The notes below the pieces were generated by a model. That model worked only from the letters and a program-made list of their open reading frames with translations, was not told the DNA's origin and did not search any database. A stretch of DNA of 64,000 nt. Origin: Telmatactis stephensoni (taxonomy: Eukaryota; Cnidaria; Anthozoa; Actiniaria; Isophelliidae). Positions 34,199-44,871 of the stretch are shown here, one piece after another. Position numbers and translations under genes: made by a program. The stretch is taken from NCBI GenBank assembly GCA_029948255.1, contig JALIZF010001447.1, positions 124,001 through 188,000 of the forward strand, in the 5' to 3' direction. Each line of letters starts with the position of its first letter. The first letter of the stretch is position 1.

Positions 34199-37100
34199 TC
34201 AAAGATGGAAGAAAACAAACGTAGATGAAAATGGAAAGATGAAATGAATCAAGTATTACTTGAATGTAAACGTAAAGCCCAACAGATGGTTAAAGATAAA
34301 ATTCCTGGAGCTATGGCAGGAAATCGAAAGAAAGGCTACATGGAATTAATGAAAGAATTATTTGATCAACGTGGATATGAACAACTCGACCTATCTCGTC
34401 AAAATCTGCGAGATCAAGCGGCAAGGTTAGAGAAATCTTTGGGAAACGCAGCGGGGAGTATCACACATAAAGTAGGAAGACGGCAAAGGAGCGAAACAGA
34501 AAGAATTGACGTTGAAAATATTGTAAATATTGACAATATTTTGAAAAATGTTAAATCTTAATCAAATCGACCAAAGAACGAACTTGCATACTAATCAGAG
34601 TTCAACTCCACTGGGACCAGCCCAAACTCAAAAAACTGAAGAGGCACGTACACTAATTGAAAAGTCGTCGCAAATTTTAGAAGTAGTGTACACTCAACCG
34701 GGTAATTACGAAAACCGTGAAATCGACACCAGAACCAAAGAAAAGCTAACAAAAGGGGACTTTGATATTATCAACAACGCTGTAAACAATATTATCAATC
34801 TACATAGACTCTCACCGGTTGAAGAACCTTTTAAGTATTTGTGGATGGCTAATTGTGCGCTTTACTCAACCGTTACTGCTTTTCTAGTACTGAAAGGATG
34901 GGAAAAACTACGGCAATCAATAGACCGAGGAAGACTGTAAGTGATCAAAAGAAGAAAGAATTCCAGGATGAAGCTACTGTTCTTAGGAAGAAGATATCTA
35001 TTGTAAGTGCGGAGCTGGAAAGATTGAGGGAAAATAGAAAGTTGACAAAAAAAGAAAAGAAAAAAAGAAAAGTCTTGTTGGAAGAGTTTAGAGCAATTTC
35101 ATTTGCTGAGCTTGTCAACTACATGGAAAAGAAGAAATCACAGATGAGAAAGTTAAAGAGAAGTTACATCAGAAAGAAAAAGCAGCACGAAGTAAGATCC
35201 TTGAATCGTCAATTTAAGGAAGACGCAAGGAGTGTTTATGCAAGGCTTGGAACATTTTGCGAAGGTGAAGAGGACCGACCTAAATATACGAGTAACAACG
35301 TCCACGGTAGTCAAGAAAACGAGCGAGGTGATACTTTTGAGGAAATTGAGCAAGCATCTAGCTTTTGGGTGAGCCTGTGGGAGATGAGTGACAGTGGAAC
35401 CGAGGACCCGGAATGGTTAAGTCCAATTAAGGGAGCGATTGCACGGAAAGTACCCCCACCCTCTGAGGAATCGTGGTGTCTTGATATTTTACAAGCTGTT
35501 AAGATTTTATCGAAGAAACGGAACTGGAGTGCACGGGCCCAGACAAGCTCGTCAATTATTGGTGGAAACGTGTGACCGTAATCCATAAGGATGTGATTAA
35601 GGCTTTCGTATCTATCTCTGAAAGCAATGACGTGTATCCTGCATGGTTCTCTGAAGGGAAGACAAGGCTGATACCGAAATCCGGTGAATTCACATGTGAA
35701 AATCAACGTTCCATTACATGTTTAAATAACATGTATAAATGGTTCAGCTTGTGCTTACCAGGTCCCATGGACGATCACCTGTGTGAGTATGATCTGATGG
35801 AGAACGAACAAAGAGGAGCAAGAGCAGGTTGTAGTGGAACATCGGATAATCTGATGATAGATCGAATGGTTACAATGAACTGCAACAGAGGGCATAGAAA
35901 CCTTAGTTTTGCTTGGGTTGACGTCACGAAAGCTTACGATACCGTTGATCATAAATGGTTAATCGAGAGCATGTTGGCACATCGTTTCCCCCTTTGGCTG
36001 TGTAAGGTGATAAGGCAACTTCTCGAGAGTTGGAATACAAAGATCGTTGTTAATACAAAGCGTGGAACTGAGATCTCCCGCACTATTCGGTTCATGAGAT
36101 GACTGCCTCAGGGTGATGCCCTATGTCCGCGTACTATTTACACTTTGCTTGAACCCTGTAGCCTGGCTAGTTAGTGCAGCAGATGGATACAAGTTATCCA
36201 AACCACTAAACACGAAGGTAATCCCATCTGCTGTACATTGATGACCTCAAGGTTTTTGCCTCATCTCAAACAAAGCTTAATACAGTTCTACGATCTGCAA
36301 GTGCAGCAATGGGAGATATCGGATTGCAGTGGAATCCAAAGAAGTGTAATACTATCCATGTTAAGAGAGGGTAAAAGATATCGAAATGCTAAAGATCTCA
36401 GAATTGACGAAACAAAAGTGGTAAAGAACTGTGAGTCAGGATTCAATTACAAGTTCCTAGGAACAAGCACTTACAGAGGCAACAAAGGTGTACTTGAAAA
36501 TATCGTCAGTAATCTGGACAAGCCCATTTTCGGATTGTAATGCGTTATCGCAGAGGGTTGTCCAATACTCTGACAAATTTATGCATAGCATTGTATTGTA
36601 TTATATTCACATAACAATAGATTAACAATACAATACAATTGAGAACGACGCAATACAATAGAATGCAATACAATGCTATGCATAAATTTGTCAGAGTATT
36701 GGACAAGTACGTTATCGCAACTAATCAGGTTGCTTTACCCGTTCTCACATACCCTATGTCGGACACAGCACTGGTCAATAGCAGAACTAAGGAAGATAGA
36801 CAGACAGTCTAGGAAGATCATCAGTGAAAACGGGGGAAGACATCCATTAAGCTCCACGGCAGTGTTGGATATCTCCCTAGAGAGAAAGGAGGACGAGGTC
36901 TACGGTCTGTTGAACAATAGTATAAGGTGATCAAGATAAAAGCGGCTGTCAAGTTACATGAGAATTCAGACCCCATGATAAGAACTATCTAATTGAAGAA
37001 AGATCCGCAGACAAGGGATTCTCCTCTCTCATTAAAAACGCAAACAAGTTTGCTGAGGGACTAGGGATAACTCTGAACGTGAATAACTTCGAACCATCAC

Positions 37101-38194
37101 GCAGCCCACTGGAAGCACTAGAGATGAAGATTAAGGGACAGCAGATTAAGAAACATCTTAAGAAGGCCGTAAATGAAAAGCTCGTGAAGAAGATCGAAGA
37201 TCAAACAAGGAAATCTACTGAGAACAAGATGGCACAATGATCAACTTAGTGATAAAGGCTGTTTTTTTCATGGGTGAGTAAATGGATGTGTGTTCCTACC
37301 CACTGCATTGCAGGTATAATGGAATTGTACGAACAGCTCACTCCAAATAAAGTCTACTCGGCCTGACTGGAACTACAGATAAGAACAATATCATATGCAG
37401 AATGTGTGGTAAAGCCACTGAAAGTCTGGCCCATGTACTTGCTGGCTGCTCATCCCTAGCACAGTCAAAATACTTAGAAAGGCACAATGCTGCACTAAAG
37501 GTGCTTTTCCTTTGAAATGCTTAGAGATCTCAAGCTGGCTGATAAAGTTCCTCCATGGTTTTCACAGGTGAAGCCTGAACCACTCTACAAGTCACCTGAT
37601 GCAGAAGCATATTGGGACGTACCGGTATATGCTGATCATACTTTTGTACGGTCTAACCGTGTGGATGCGCGCTTCGTTGATCACAAGAGCAAGAAAGTAC
37701 TCATGGTTGAGATGAGCTGTCCATGGTTAGATAATCGCAACAAGAAAGACACAGAAAAGAAAACGAGCAAGAGGAGGATGACAAGACAACAGTCAGGATA
37801 CAAGATCATGAAATTGAATGTTATCATAGATGTACTTGGAGGCTGGTCCAAGGAGCTAGAAATTGAGATGAGAAACATCTTTGGAACAAGACATAGAGAA
37901 CTTCTGATGAGAATGCAGAAAGCTGTTTTGAGCTGCACACTCAATGTTGCCAAGACATTCAAAATAATCACTTCTTAGTATCATTACAAATTGTTAGTAA
38001 CGATTTTTAAATAGACTTTTTATAGGAACAATGCCCTCTTAATTACCATACGTACAGACTCATATGGTATCCTTTTTAAATATTTATTATGTATATTTTT
38101 TTTTTCCTGTTATGCAGATAGGTTACGTGATACGCCCTATCTTGCTTCTATCTAGCATCCATACGTTTGTACTGCTATAATAATAATAATAACA
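34199..38194 (+). pseudogene. RLE-type (R2/NeSL-like) non-LTR retrotransposon, frameshifted
   Basis: Follows the protein order of RLE-type cnidarian LINEs in several frames. The N-terminal part (34244-34561) has MELMKELFDQRGYEQLDL and SRQNLRDQAARLEKS; 34853-35540 has RQFKEDARSVYARL, FWVSLWEM, DPEWLSPIKGAIARKVPPPS and AVKILSKKRNWSA. A frameshift near 35535 leads to LVNYWWKRV and the RT: TRLIPKSG, ENQRSITC, FAWVDVTKAYDTVDHKWL, then LPQGDALCPRTIY after a stop, and catalytic YIDDLKVFASS at about 36235. Downstream blocks ([30 protein letters not shown] at about 37400; DARFVDHKSKKVLMVEMSCP) include the zinc-finger and endonuclease regions. There are multiple stops and frameshifts and a MITE at 36557. 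The 3' tail is (ATA)n at 38177-38194. Confidence 0.8.
36557..36706. mobile_element. MITE with perfect ~41-bp TIRs inserted in the LINE
   Basis: The ends TTGTCCAATACTCTGACAAA (continuing TTTATGCATAGCATTGTATTG) and their exact reverse complement enclose about 70 bp. CGTTATCGCA occurs on both sides (36543-36552 and 36709-36718) and is needed only once for the LINE sequence, so it is likely a 9-10-bp target duplication, as made by Mutator-like elements. Confidence 0.8.
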
Positions 38195-38196
38195 AG

Positions 38197-39666
38197 ATGG
38201 TAAAAGGTGACGGACTGCAAGTTATGCAAGAGCGAATGAAGGCATTAGATCCGGAGCAGAACGAAATATACAAGTTCTTAGGGTGTGAGCAAGCTGAAGA
38301 ACTTGATACAGGTCGTATCTTGCAAAGAGTCATAACAGAAGTGAAGAAACGAATGAAAAACTTGGTTGGACTTAGTTTGTACGATAAGAATTTAGTCAAA
38401 GCAATAAACTGCAGAGTAATCCCTGTTGCTGGATATGTCATGAATGTATGCAGATTTACAAAAAGTGAATTAGACCAATTAGATAAGGTTGTGAAAACGA
38501 TATTACGTGAGAACAAAATGCATGGACGACAAGGGAGCGATGAGCGGCTTTACTTGAAAAGAGAAAACGGGGGAAGAGGAATTAAATCAATGAAGGATGT
38601 GTATCATGAAACAAAAGTCCGAGTAGCTACTTATATGACATTATCGGAAAGCAAATGGATAAAAGTAGCATGGGAGAGGGAAATACATAAGGATGGTCCA
38701 TCCATTAAAAAGGAAGCCGAGGAGTCTTTAAGAGATGTTGGTATTGCAGTAGAGTTTGGAGAAAATACAGTACATCTAGATGGGACATTGCTGGAAGGAG
38801 AGTGGCAAGTTGTGTGGAAGAAGATCAAGAAGTTAATGAAAAGCAAAAGAGAAGAGTCACGAATTGAACAGTATAAGCTGAAAAGCATGCAGTCTGAAGT
38901 TTACAAAACTTTAGACGAAAAGAGCCACATTTGGTTAAAATGTAATATCGAACCAACCAAGGTAGCAGCTATTATATCAGTACAAGAACAAATGATCGAA
39001 ACGAGGGCCTGGAAAAAAAGCAGAGGAATGTCTGTACAAACAGAAAATTGTAGGCTCTGTAATGAATATAAGGAGACTGTGCATCACTTGTTATCTGGAT
39101 GTAAAGTCTTGGCAGGATCTGAATATCTGCGCAGACATAACAATGCCCTCATGATACTATCTGTTGAATGGGCTAAGCAAGAAGGATTATTGCCAAACGA
39201 TGCCGTGTGGTATACTTTAAAGTGGAGTAAGGGCTTCGTTTTAGAGGATGATAATTACAAGTTATGTTGGGACCTTGATCATGAATATCATGATATGCGT
39301 AAGACAACTACAGCAAGAAGACCAGATGTTACAATCGAGGATAAGAACGCCAAGAAAATTTGGATCATTGATATGGCTTGCCCAAGTGAAAAGAATGTAT
39401 CAGAAAAGTACAGGGAAAAGTTACAGAAATACCAGCAGCTAGCCTTTGAACTACGTGAGAGAAGACCGGGATATGTGGTAAACATTATGCCAGTTATCTT
39501 GGGTTGTCTTGGAGGTGGTATGGCACAATTGGAACATCAAATATCCAAAATAATCAATTGCAGAGACAGAGTGTCCTACATTAGTTCACAGATGCTGAAG
39601 ACAGTGCTCTTTGAGAGCGAGAGTATTGTAAGAAAGGTGTTATCTGGGCTGATCCAAAGTGAATGA
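38197..39666 (+). CDS. LINE ORF C-terminal part: RT thumb, CCHC zinc finger and restriction-like endonuclease
   Basis: Open for about 490 codons from the first ATG after the AAT tail. It starts inside the RT region: IYKFLGCEQAEELDTGRI and KAINCRVIPVAGYVMNVCRF match the post-catalytic/thumb region, and RLYLKRENGGRGIKSMKD follows. The zinc finger is CRLCNEYKETVHHLLSGC at about residues 295-312, counting from the TTG at 38167. The restriction-like endonuclease has RRPD (about 384-387), the acidic Asp in IWIIDMACP, and a following K/Q-rich helix YREKLQKYQQLA. The RT catalytic YxDD is missing through 5' truncation, so the copy is not autonomous. An intact frame may mean a young insertion. Confidence 0.75.
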   Translation: MVKGDGLQVMQERMKALDPEQNEIYKFLGCEQAEELDTGRILQRVITEVKKRMKNLVGLSLYDKNLVKAINCRVIPVAGYVMNVCRFTKSELDQLDKVVKTILRENKMHGRQGSDERLYLKRENGGRGIKSMKDVYHETKVRVATYMTLSESKWIKVAWEREIHKDGPSIKKEAEESLRDVGIAVEFGENTVHLDGTLLEGEWQVVWKKIKKLMKSKREESRIEQYKLKSMQSEVYKTLDEKSHIWLKCNIEPTKVAAIISVQEQMIETRAWKKSRGMSVQTENCRLCNEYKETVHHLLSGCKVLAGSEYLRRHNNALMILSVEWAKQEGLLPNDAVWYTLKWSKGFVLEDDNYKLCWDLDHEYHDMRKTTTARRPDVTIEDKNAKKIWIIDMACPSEKNVSEKYREKLQKYQQLAFELRERRPGYVVNIMPVILGCLGGGMAQLEHQISKIINCRDRVSYISSQMLKTVLFESESIVRKVLSGLIQSE

Positions 39667-39807
39667 ACTTTCTCTTTCTGAATGAATTCACTTAGTGAGA
39701 ATATTGTTTTTTACAAGGTGTTATTTCTTGAGACTAGCAAGTGTTTTGATAGTTTCACCCTCTCCAAGTGAGGGAGAAATGGCCTCTAGAAAGGCTTATT
39801 TAACTAC

Positions 39808-39875
<68 letters not shown>
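39808..39875 (+). repeat. (AAT)n microsatellite / LINE tail
   Basis: About 22 AAT repeats immediately after the RLE LINE 3' region. Confidence 0.9.
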
Positions 39876-39945
39876 TACAGCTTAGCTAAGGTTACACCCG
39901 CAAAGTTGTAAACTTACAATCATGTTGTTACTCAATAAAGGTGTC

Positions 39946-39947
39946 AA

Positions 39948-39994
<47 letters not shown>
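39946..39994. repeat. (AAT)n(ATT)n palindromic microsatellite
   Basis: AAT repeats switch to ATT repeats, forming a hairpin-capable junction. It probably marks two LINE tails joined head-on. Confidence 0.85.
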
Positions 39995-40391
39995 GGGACT
40001 GCAAGAACATTATTATGGAAAAAACTTCCCCAAGACATCAAATCTTCTAATAAATTCGTTTCAAAAAGAGTAAAACAGTTTCTTTTACTTAATCAATTGT
40101 AAAAAATACAATTCAGTCTATAAATATTAACGTCAGCCTCCAATCCATTGTCACTTCAACAGATTTTACCTGGTATTATATTAAGTACAACTAGGGGCTA
40201 ACTAGAAAACTTTTATGTTAACTTAGCCCCTAGGCACAAAACCTCAATTTAACATTATATTATATTCTCCCTTTTTTTCTATTATATATTTATTCAATTA
40301 TTCGTAATTAATATATTATATTATATTATATTTGTTGTAAACATAATATTGTATTTGTGTAAATAAAAGTTGTTGTTGTTGTTGTTGTTGT
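39995..40391 (+). pseudogene. LINE 3' end (second CR1/L2-like family)
   Basis: The first 105 bp read GTARTLLWKKLPQDIKSSNK, then FVSKRVKQFLLLNQL and a stop, the terminal W-x-x-LP motif of jockey/CR1/L2-type RTs. An AT-rich 3' UTR and a (GTT)n tail at 40369-40391 follow. Only the extreme C-terminus is kept. Confidence 0.65.
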
Positions 40392-42275
40392 ATTAAGAAA
40401 AGTACTAGACATATAAAAGAGACGGAGAAATTAGCAAGTAGAATGTTCAGTAGATTGCTCTACAAAAACTCGTAGAATAGTGTGTGTTAGTGCTGAGAGT
40501 GACCCGTTGATAATGTGAGATATTGAGTTTATTTTACGGGCTAATGAAGAGCACTCTTCTGATAAGAAATGTACATGTAATTTTTGTAGCTTTTGGTTTT
40601 GAATGTCTGAGGCTTTAGGCTAAAGCCTGACTAGAGTAGAACCAGGAAATTTGTAAATAAGAAATATCCTGTGATTAAATAAAATAATAATAATAATAAA
40701 CTTTATTTAAAGATTAAAGATGCCAATTTAGCCTGGCTAATCTTCCATTGGGCCATCTATAAATTAATAGTTGCATTTTGTCAGTGTCATGGGTTGATTT
40801 AATTGTACTGACAGATTGTGTCAACGCCCACGAGAAGATGAAACAACTTCGAGATCATCATCAAGCTAGCCCCATCGTCATCAATTAATTTAAGGACCAG
40901 ACCATGTAGACAGCTACATTACCAATCGAGTCCATTGCGAAGAGAAATACCATGAAAGCAAAAATGATACTTCTGTCAAACATGCCAGAAGTGTATCTGC
41001 AAAACGTGCAGCCTAAGACGACAAACAGCAGACGAGAAGAAACTATAAATCAAGAGGAGCTTACATCGAGGGAGCCAACTGGAACTGAAATGGCACGCAA
41101 GAACTAGAGGTACAAGGGCTTGAAAAATCTTAAAACCTCATGAAAACAAGATGAAGAAATCTTTGGACGATATGCAGAAAACAGCCAATGATGAAGAGCA
41201 AAGAGAAATCACTACTGTCATCCAACACTTCAACGCAGTGAAAGAAAAAAATACTATAGCTTTACTGACTTTGTCGTCTTAGTCAAGTTGGTATGCAGGT
41301 CAGATTTCTTGTCTATTGGGGATTCAAAAGGCTAGTACGCGCTCCATCGTCGATAATGAAGGTAGAACTCAGATCTCTGATTTTAGACTTTTTCCTGAAT
41401 AAATAGGATGACAAGATGAGGAAGGCGTGGGGAGGAGGAGGGCAAAATTAAAGCTACAAGTTTATGTAAAGTCAGGATCAGAATGAATTACTTCGTCTCA
41501 CAGCTCACGTGTAGTGCTGTCCCCAATGGGGGGTCACTCAAATTGCCACTACTCCAGTACCCCATACCGACCTCACATGTGCTTATGCTCCTACACAAAG
41601 ATATAAGATTACAACATTTACATAATGCCTCTAGATAATGCTCAAATAAATACAGCCAAGAGAAAACATAAAAATCCTATTTGTGCGCAAATATTCCATA
41701 TAATAAAAAGGATTTTCGGATTTAATAATTATTTTCCGGTTCTCATCTTCCTTTGTTTTGCTTTGCATTACTCGCACTACCCTGGAATCCATAGCCATTT
41801 TTGAAGTCTGCGTGACGCCGCTTGTCAGTTCTCTTTGGAAGACCGGCCGTCAAAGAAAATCATACGACGGCTAGCTCTTTACAAAACTAAGGAACATTTT
41901 ACTTTTATGATCAAAGGATATCTTTGGAACGCTTAAACTTTTTCCTAACTCGATCTGCACGTATGCTCGAATTTGTGATTTAGTCAAGTCAAAATTGCTA
42001 GTGTTCACTTAGCCGGAAAAGCCAGGAAAGGCAAAGCTTGCTTGGTCGCAATTGATTACAATCATATCGACCCTGTTTGATTAATGTGCGATAGCAGGGG
42101 ATCTGAAACCTAGCATGTAGAATATATATATTGCATGAATTATGGAGGAGAGCTCGATTCTTTGCTGCTACTCGAACGTCTACGTACGTGCAGACTAGAA
42201 TTCCCAAAGTTTACTAAGTCACGGACCGAGCAAATATCAAGTAATTACAATTACATTGTGCCGGAAATCGTTTTC
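40392..42275. other. No gene recognised
   Basis: Contains (AAT)n at about 40684-40700 and a stretch near 40975-41040 that in one frame reads CQTCQKCICKTCS. That Cys pattern might be the tail of a DNA transposase but is too short to assign. Other short ORFs look random. Confidence 0.35.
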
Positions 42276-42670
42276 TATTCTTTTCTTTTCTTTTCTTTTC
42301 TTTTCTTTTCTTTTCTTTTCTTTCTTTTCTTTTCTTTTCTTTTCTTTTCTTTTCTTTTCTTTTCTTTTCTTTTCTTTTCTTTTCTTTTCTTTTCTTTTCT
42401 TTTCTTTTCTTTTCTTTTCTTTTCTTTTCTTTTCTTTTCTTTTCTTTTCTTTTCTTTTCTTTTCTTTTCTTTTCTTTTCTTTTCTTTTCTTTTCTTTTCT
42501 TTTCTTTTCTTTTCTTTCTTTCTTTCTTTCTTTCGATCTTTCTTTCTTTCTTTCTTTCTTTTTTTCCTTCTTTCTTTCTTTCTTTCTTTCTTTCTTTCCT
42601 TCTTTCTTTCCTTCTTTCTTTCTTTCTTTCTTTCTTTCGATCTTTCTTTCTTTTTTTCTTTCTTTTTTTT
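42276..42670. repeat. Compound microsatellite (TTTTC)n then (TTTC)n
   Basis: About 45 TTTTC pentamers (to ~42514) followed by TTTC tetramers interrupted by CGAT and CCTT. Open frames on both strands (FSFLF/RKEKK repeats) are artefacts. Confidence 0.95.
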
Positions 42671-42689
42671 TGTTCACAATCATTGAATG

Positions 42690-43789
42690 ATACTGGTTAG
42701 TTTGATAAGGTTTGTAAATAAGACTTGGATAGTGAAATTAATCACGCCTGTTCCATATATATTTGTATATTGTAAATGTATAACATAAAAAGCGCGCGAT
42801 GCAACACATGCATTGAATCAATGTAGTGGAGCATTTTTTTTCAGACATCGGAACTACGACACCGAAGCCTTTATCAATGCCTGCAAATTTTAAAATCCTG
42901 GATACGTCCCTGATTGTCCCCGTTTGACTCCCAGTAAGCTATAACCAAGAGTATAGATGGTGAATTATGCAATCCAAGAGGGATCAAGTGGATCCGATCA
43001 AGTCATGTATGATAAGCCGACAGAATATGTGAGACAGAACAGTTGTAAAAGACACTCCAGATGATGAATGTGGTCGGATACAAGAGTGTCTATACTGAGA
43101 CGTATAATTTAATCATGTAGCTGCGGGACTTGCGGATTTTGTTGGTGACAGGCTTTTAGTTTGTGATTGTGTATTAGTAACGACCGTATTCAAGTTTTCA
43201 CACTGAGATCTAGAAGGTCAATTTGTAACGTGCACTTTGGTCGTTGACAGCTATGGGTCAGGTCTATACTAGTACTGGACAGATAATCCCGGCTTGTGAT
43301 GTAGCTACTACATGTACACATGCAAGTTAGTAAAGTCTTGGTATTGGAACATTGTGGGAAAGGTTACTATATCATTGAGGCATGCAGTGAGTCCTGTATG
43401 ACCTTTTGAATGCACATGCAAGTGATTTGAAACACTTACATATGCATTCAAAAGGCCATATGGGATTTTCCAGCACCACGAAGTTTCAAGGTTTTCAGTC
43501 AGAATATTAGCCTTTTGGGGATGTAGATTTTACGGAGGAGAGTTTTGGGGCTGCAAAATTCACCAAGGACTCATTGTGTAATAAAATATGGATTTAGCAA
43601 ACGATGTACTTTCTGGACGCCATTTTACCAGGTCCTGTTTTCTCTTTCTCTTCAGAGCGGCCGGACGCATCAACGGTCATTTTGAGCTGTTCTCAAAGGT
43701 TTTTCAAAAATGTAGTTTGCTTTCACATGCTTTCACATGCTTCTAGCCAGTATTGAATATTAAAAAAATTCTTTATTGCTTTTCAAAAT
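42690..43789. other. No gene recognised
   Basis: Unique-looking non-coding DNA. It includes short inverted matches near 43395-43460 (CTGTATGACCTTTTGAATGC versus GCATTCAAAAGGCCATATGG), a small foldback. Confidence 0.4.
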
Positions 43790-43905
43790 TAGTTCTGGAA
43801 CTCACTTCCAGCTAAATTAAAATCAAGACCTACCTCAGATCCCAAACTCTTTCAAAGCAAATTCAAAGAAACATTTAATCATTCTTTCAAAACCTGTATG
43901 CTAAT
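43790..43905 (+). pseudogene. LINE RT C-terminal remnant
   Basis: The frame reads FWNSLPAKLKSRPTSDPKLF, then QSKFKETFNHSFK, the W-N-x-LP end motif of CR1/L2-type RTs. Very short, and cut by the foldback element at about 43915. Confidence 0.5.
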
Positions 43906-43984
43906 GATATTCACCGGAGTGAAGTTAGCAGGCTATTCAGCAGGCTGTTCCAGTCTCGTAACATGGTATATTTATTTCGTCTCA

Positions 43985-44185
43985 CTGATCTCGGGCAGTT
44001 TTACGGAAATTTTGATCCCTGAGCGATATTTTTAGAAATTTTTGATCCCTGATCCTTGGTGCAAAAAAACTGAGCTGATCCCTGATCCTGACCCAATGTC
44101 CCTGATCCTCGATCCCACCCATTTGATCCCTGAGCCCTGGCCTCTGATCCCTGATCCTGGCCATAATTTGGTGCTTGATCCCTGA
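43985..44185. repeat. Degenerate GATCCCTGATCC tract
   Basis: Some 14 occurrences of GATCCCTG or GATCCTGG-like units at irregular spacing; the minus strand reads as repeated I/L-R-D-Q. Unequal spacing argues against simple slippage. Confidence 0.7.
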
Positions 44186-44329
44186 TCCCATAGACTTTTC
44201 ACGGCGGCCTGTTACGACATCAAAAATGAATCCAATGAAAGGAAATTAGGCAAGGGATAATGAATCTGTACAATTTGGCCACATTAGATCAACAAGGGTG
44301 GAATGGTAAACAGAAAAGCGGACTAAAGG

Positions 44330-44740
44330 AGAAAAAAAGTCACGTGATGCATAGGATCTTTCACAAATCACTCAGTTCAAGAGCCTATGGCCCACTGATG
44401 CCATCTCATCGAGTCATTGGTCCATCTCATCAATTCCTTGGAATGACGGACAATGGAATAACGGAACATAACACACTTTCGCCAAATTATTTCTTTTTAA
44501 TAAGATGTCACGTGGTGCGTAAGACTTTTCACAAATCACTCAGTTCATGAGCCAATGGCACACTGATGCCATCTCACCTTAGCTTGTCGTTGGCTCATCT
44601 CACTCAATCCCTTGGAATGACGGACTCTGGAATAGCGGAGCATAACACACTTTCGCCAAATTCTGTAGTTAATAAAAAGTCACGTGATGCATAGGATCTT
44701 TCACAAATCACTCAGTTCAAGAGCCAATGGCCCACTGTAC
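44330..44740. repeat. About 2.3 tandem ~178-bp units
   Basis: The blocks AAGTCACGTGATGCATAGGA, TTTCACAAATCACTCAGTTC and AACACACTTTCGCCAAATT repeat in the same order starting near 44336, 44507 and 44677. They fill the loop of the foldback element. Confidence 0.8.
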
Positions 44741-44871
44741 AGATTCATTATCCCTTGTCTAATTTCCTTTCATATATTGGATTCATTTTTGATGTCGTAA
44801 CAGGCCGCCGTGAAAAGTCTGCTATCTTCACCGAACAGCCTGCTGAACAGCCTGCTAACTTCACTCCGGTA

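Larger units (their letters stand above)
38195..39875 (+). mobile_element. 5'-truncated RLE-type LINE, second copy
   Basis: Begins directly at the (ATA)n tail of the previous LINE and ends in a long (AAT)n tail (39808-39875). It carries the intact ORF 38197-39666. Nearest relatives are the same family as 34199-38194, but the sequence is clearly diverged, so it is not a duplicate. Confidence 0.7.
43915..44871. mobile_element. Composite foldback element with two-tier inverted repeats
   Basis: Outer arms CCGGAGTGAAGTTAGCAGGC (43914) and its complement (44850-44871) enclose inner arms CTTTTCACGGCGGCCTGTTA... (44193-44270 versus 44735-44820). Between the left outer and inner arms is a GATCCCTGATCC tract; between the inner arms are tandem units. 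No transposase. Confidence 0.7.

Noticed and set aside
40975..41040. Cys-rich phrase CQTCQKCICKTCS as a transposase zinc-binding tail
   Set aside because: Too short, stop-bounded, and no upstream transposase core recognised.
42135..42690. FSFLF- and KKERK-rich ORFs
   Set aside because: Translation of the (TTTTC)n/(TTTC)n microsatellite.
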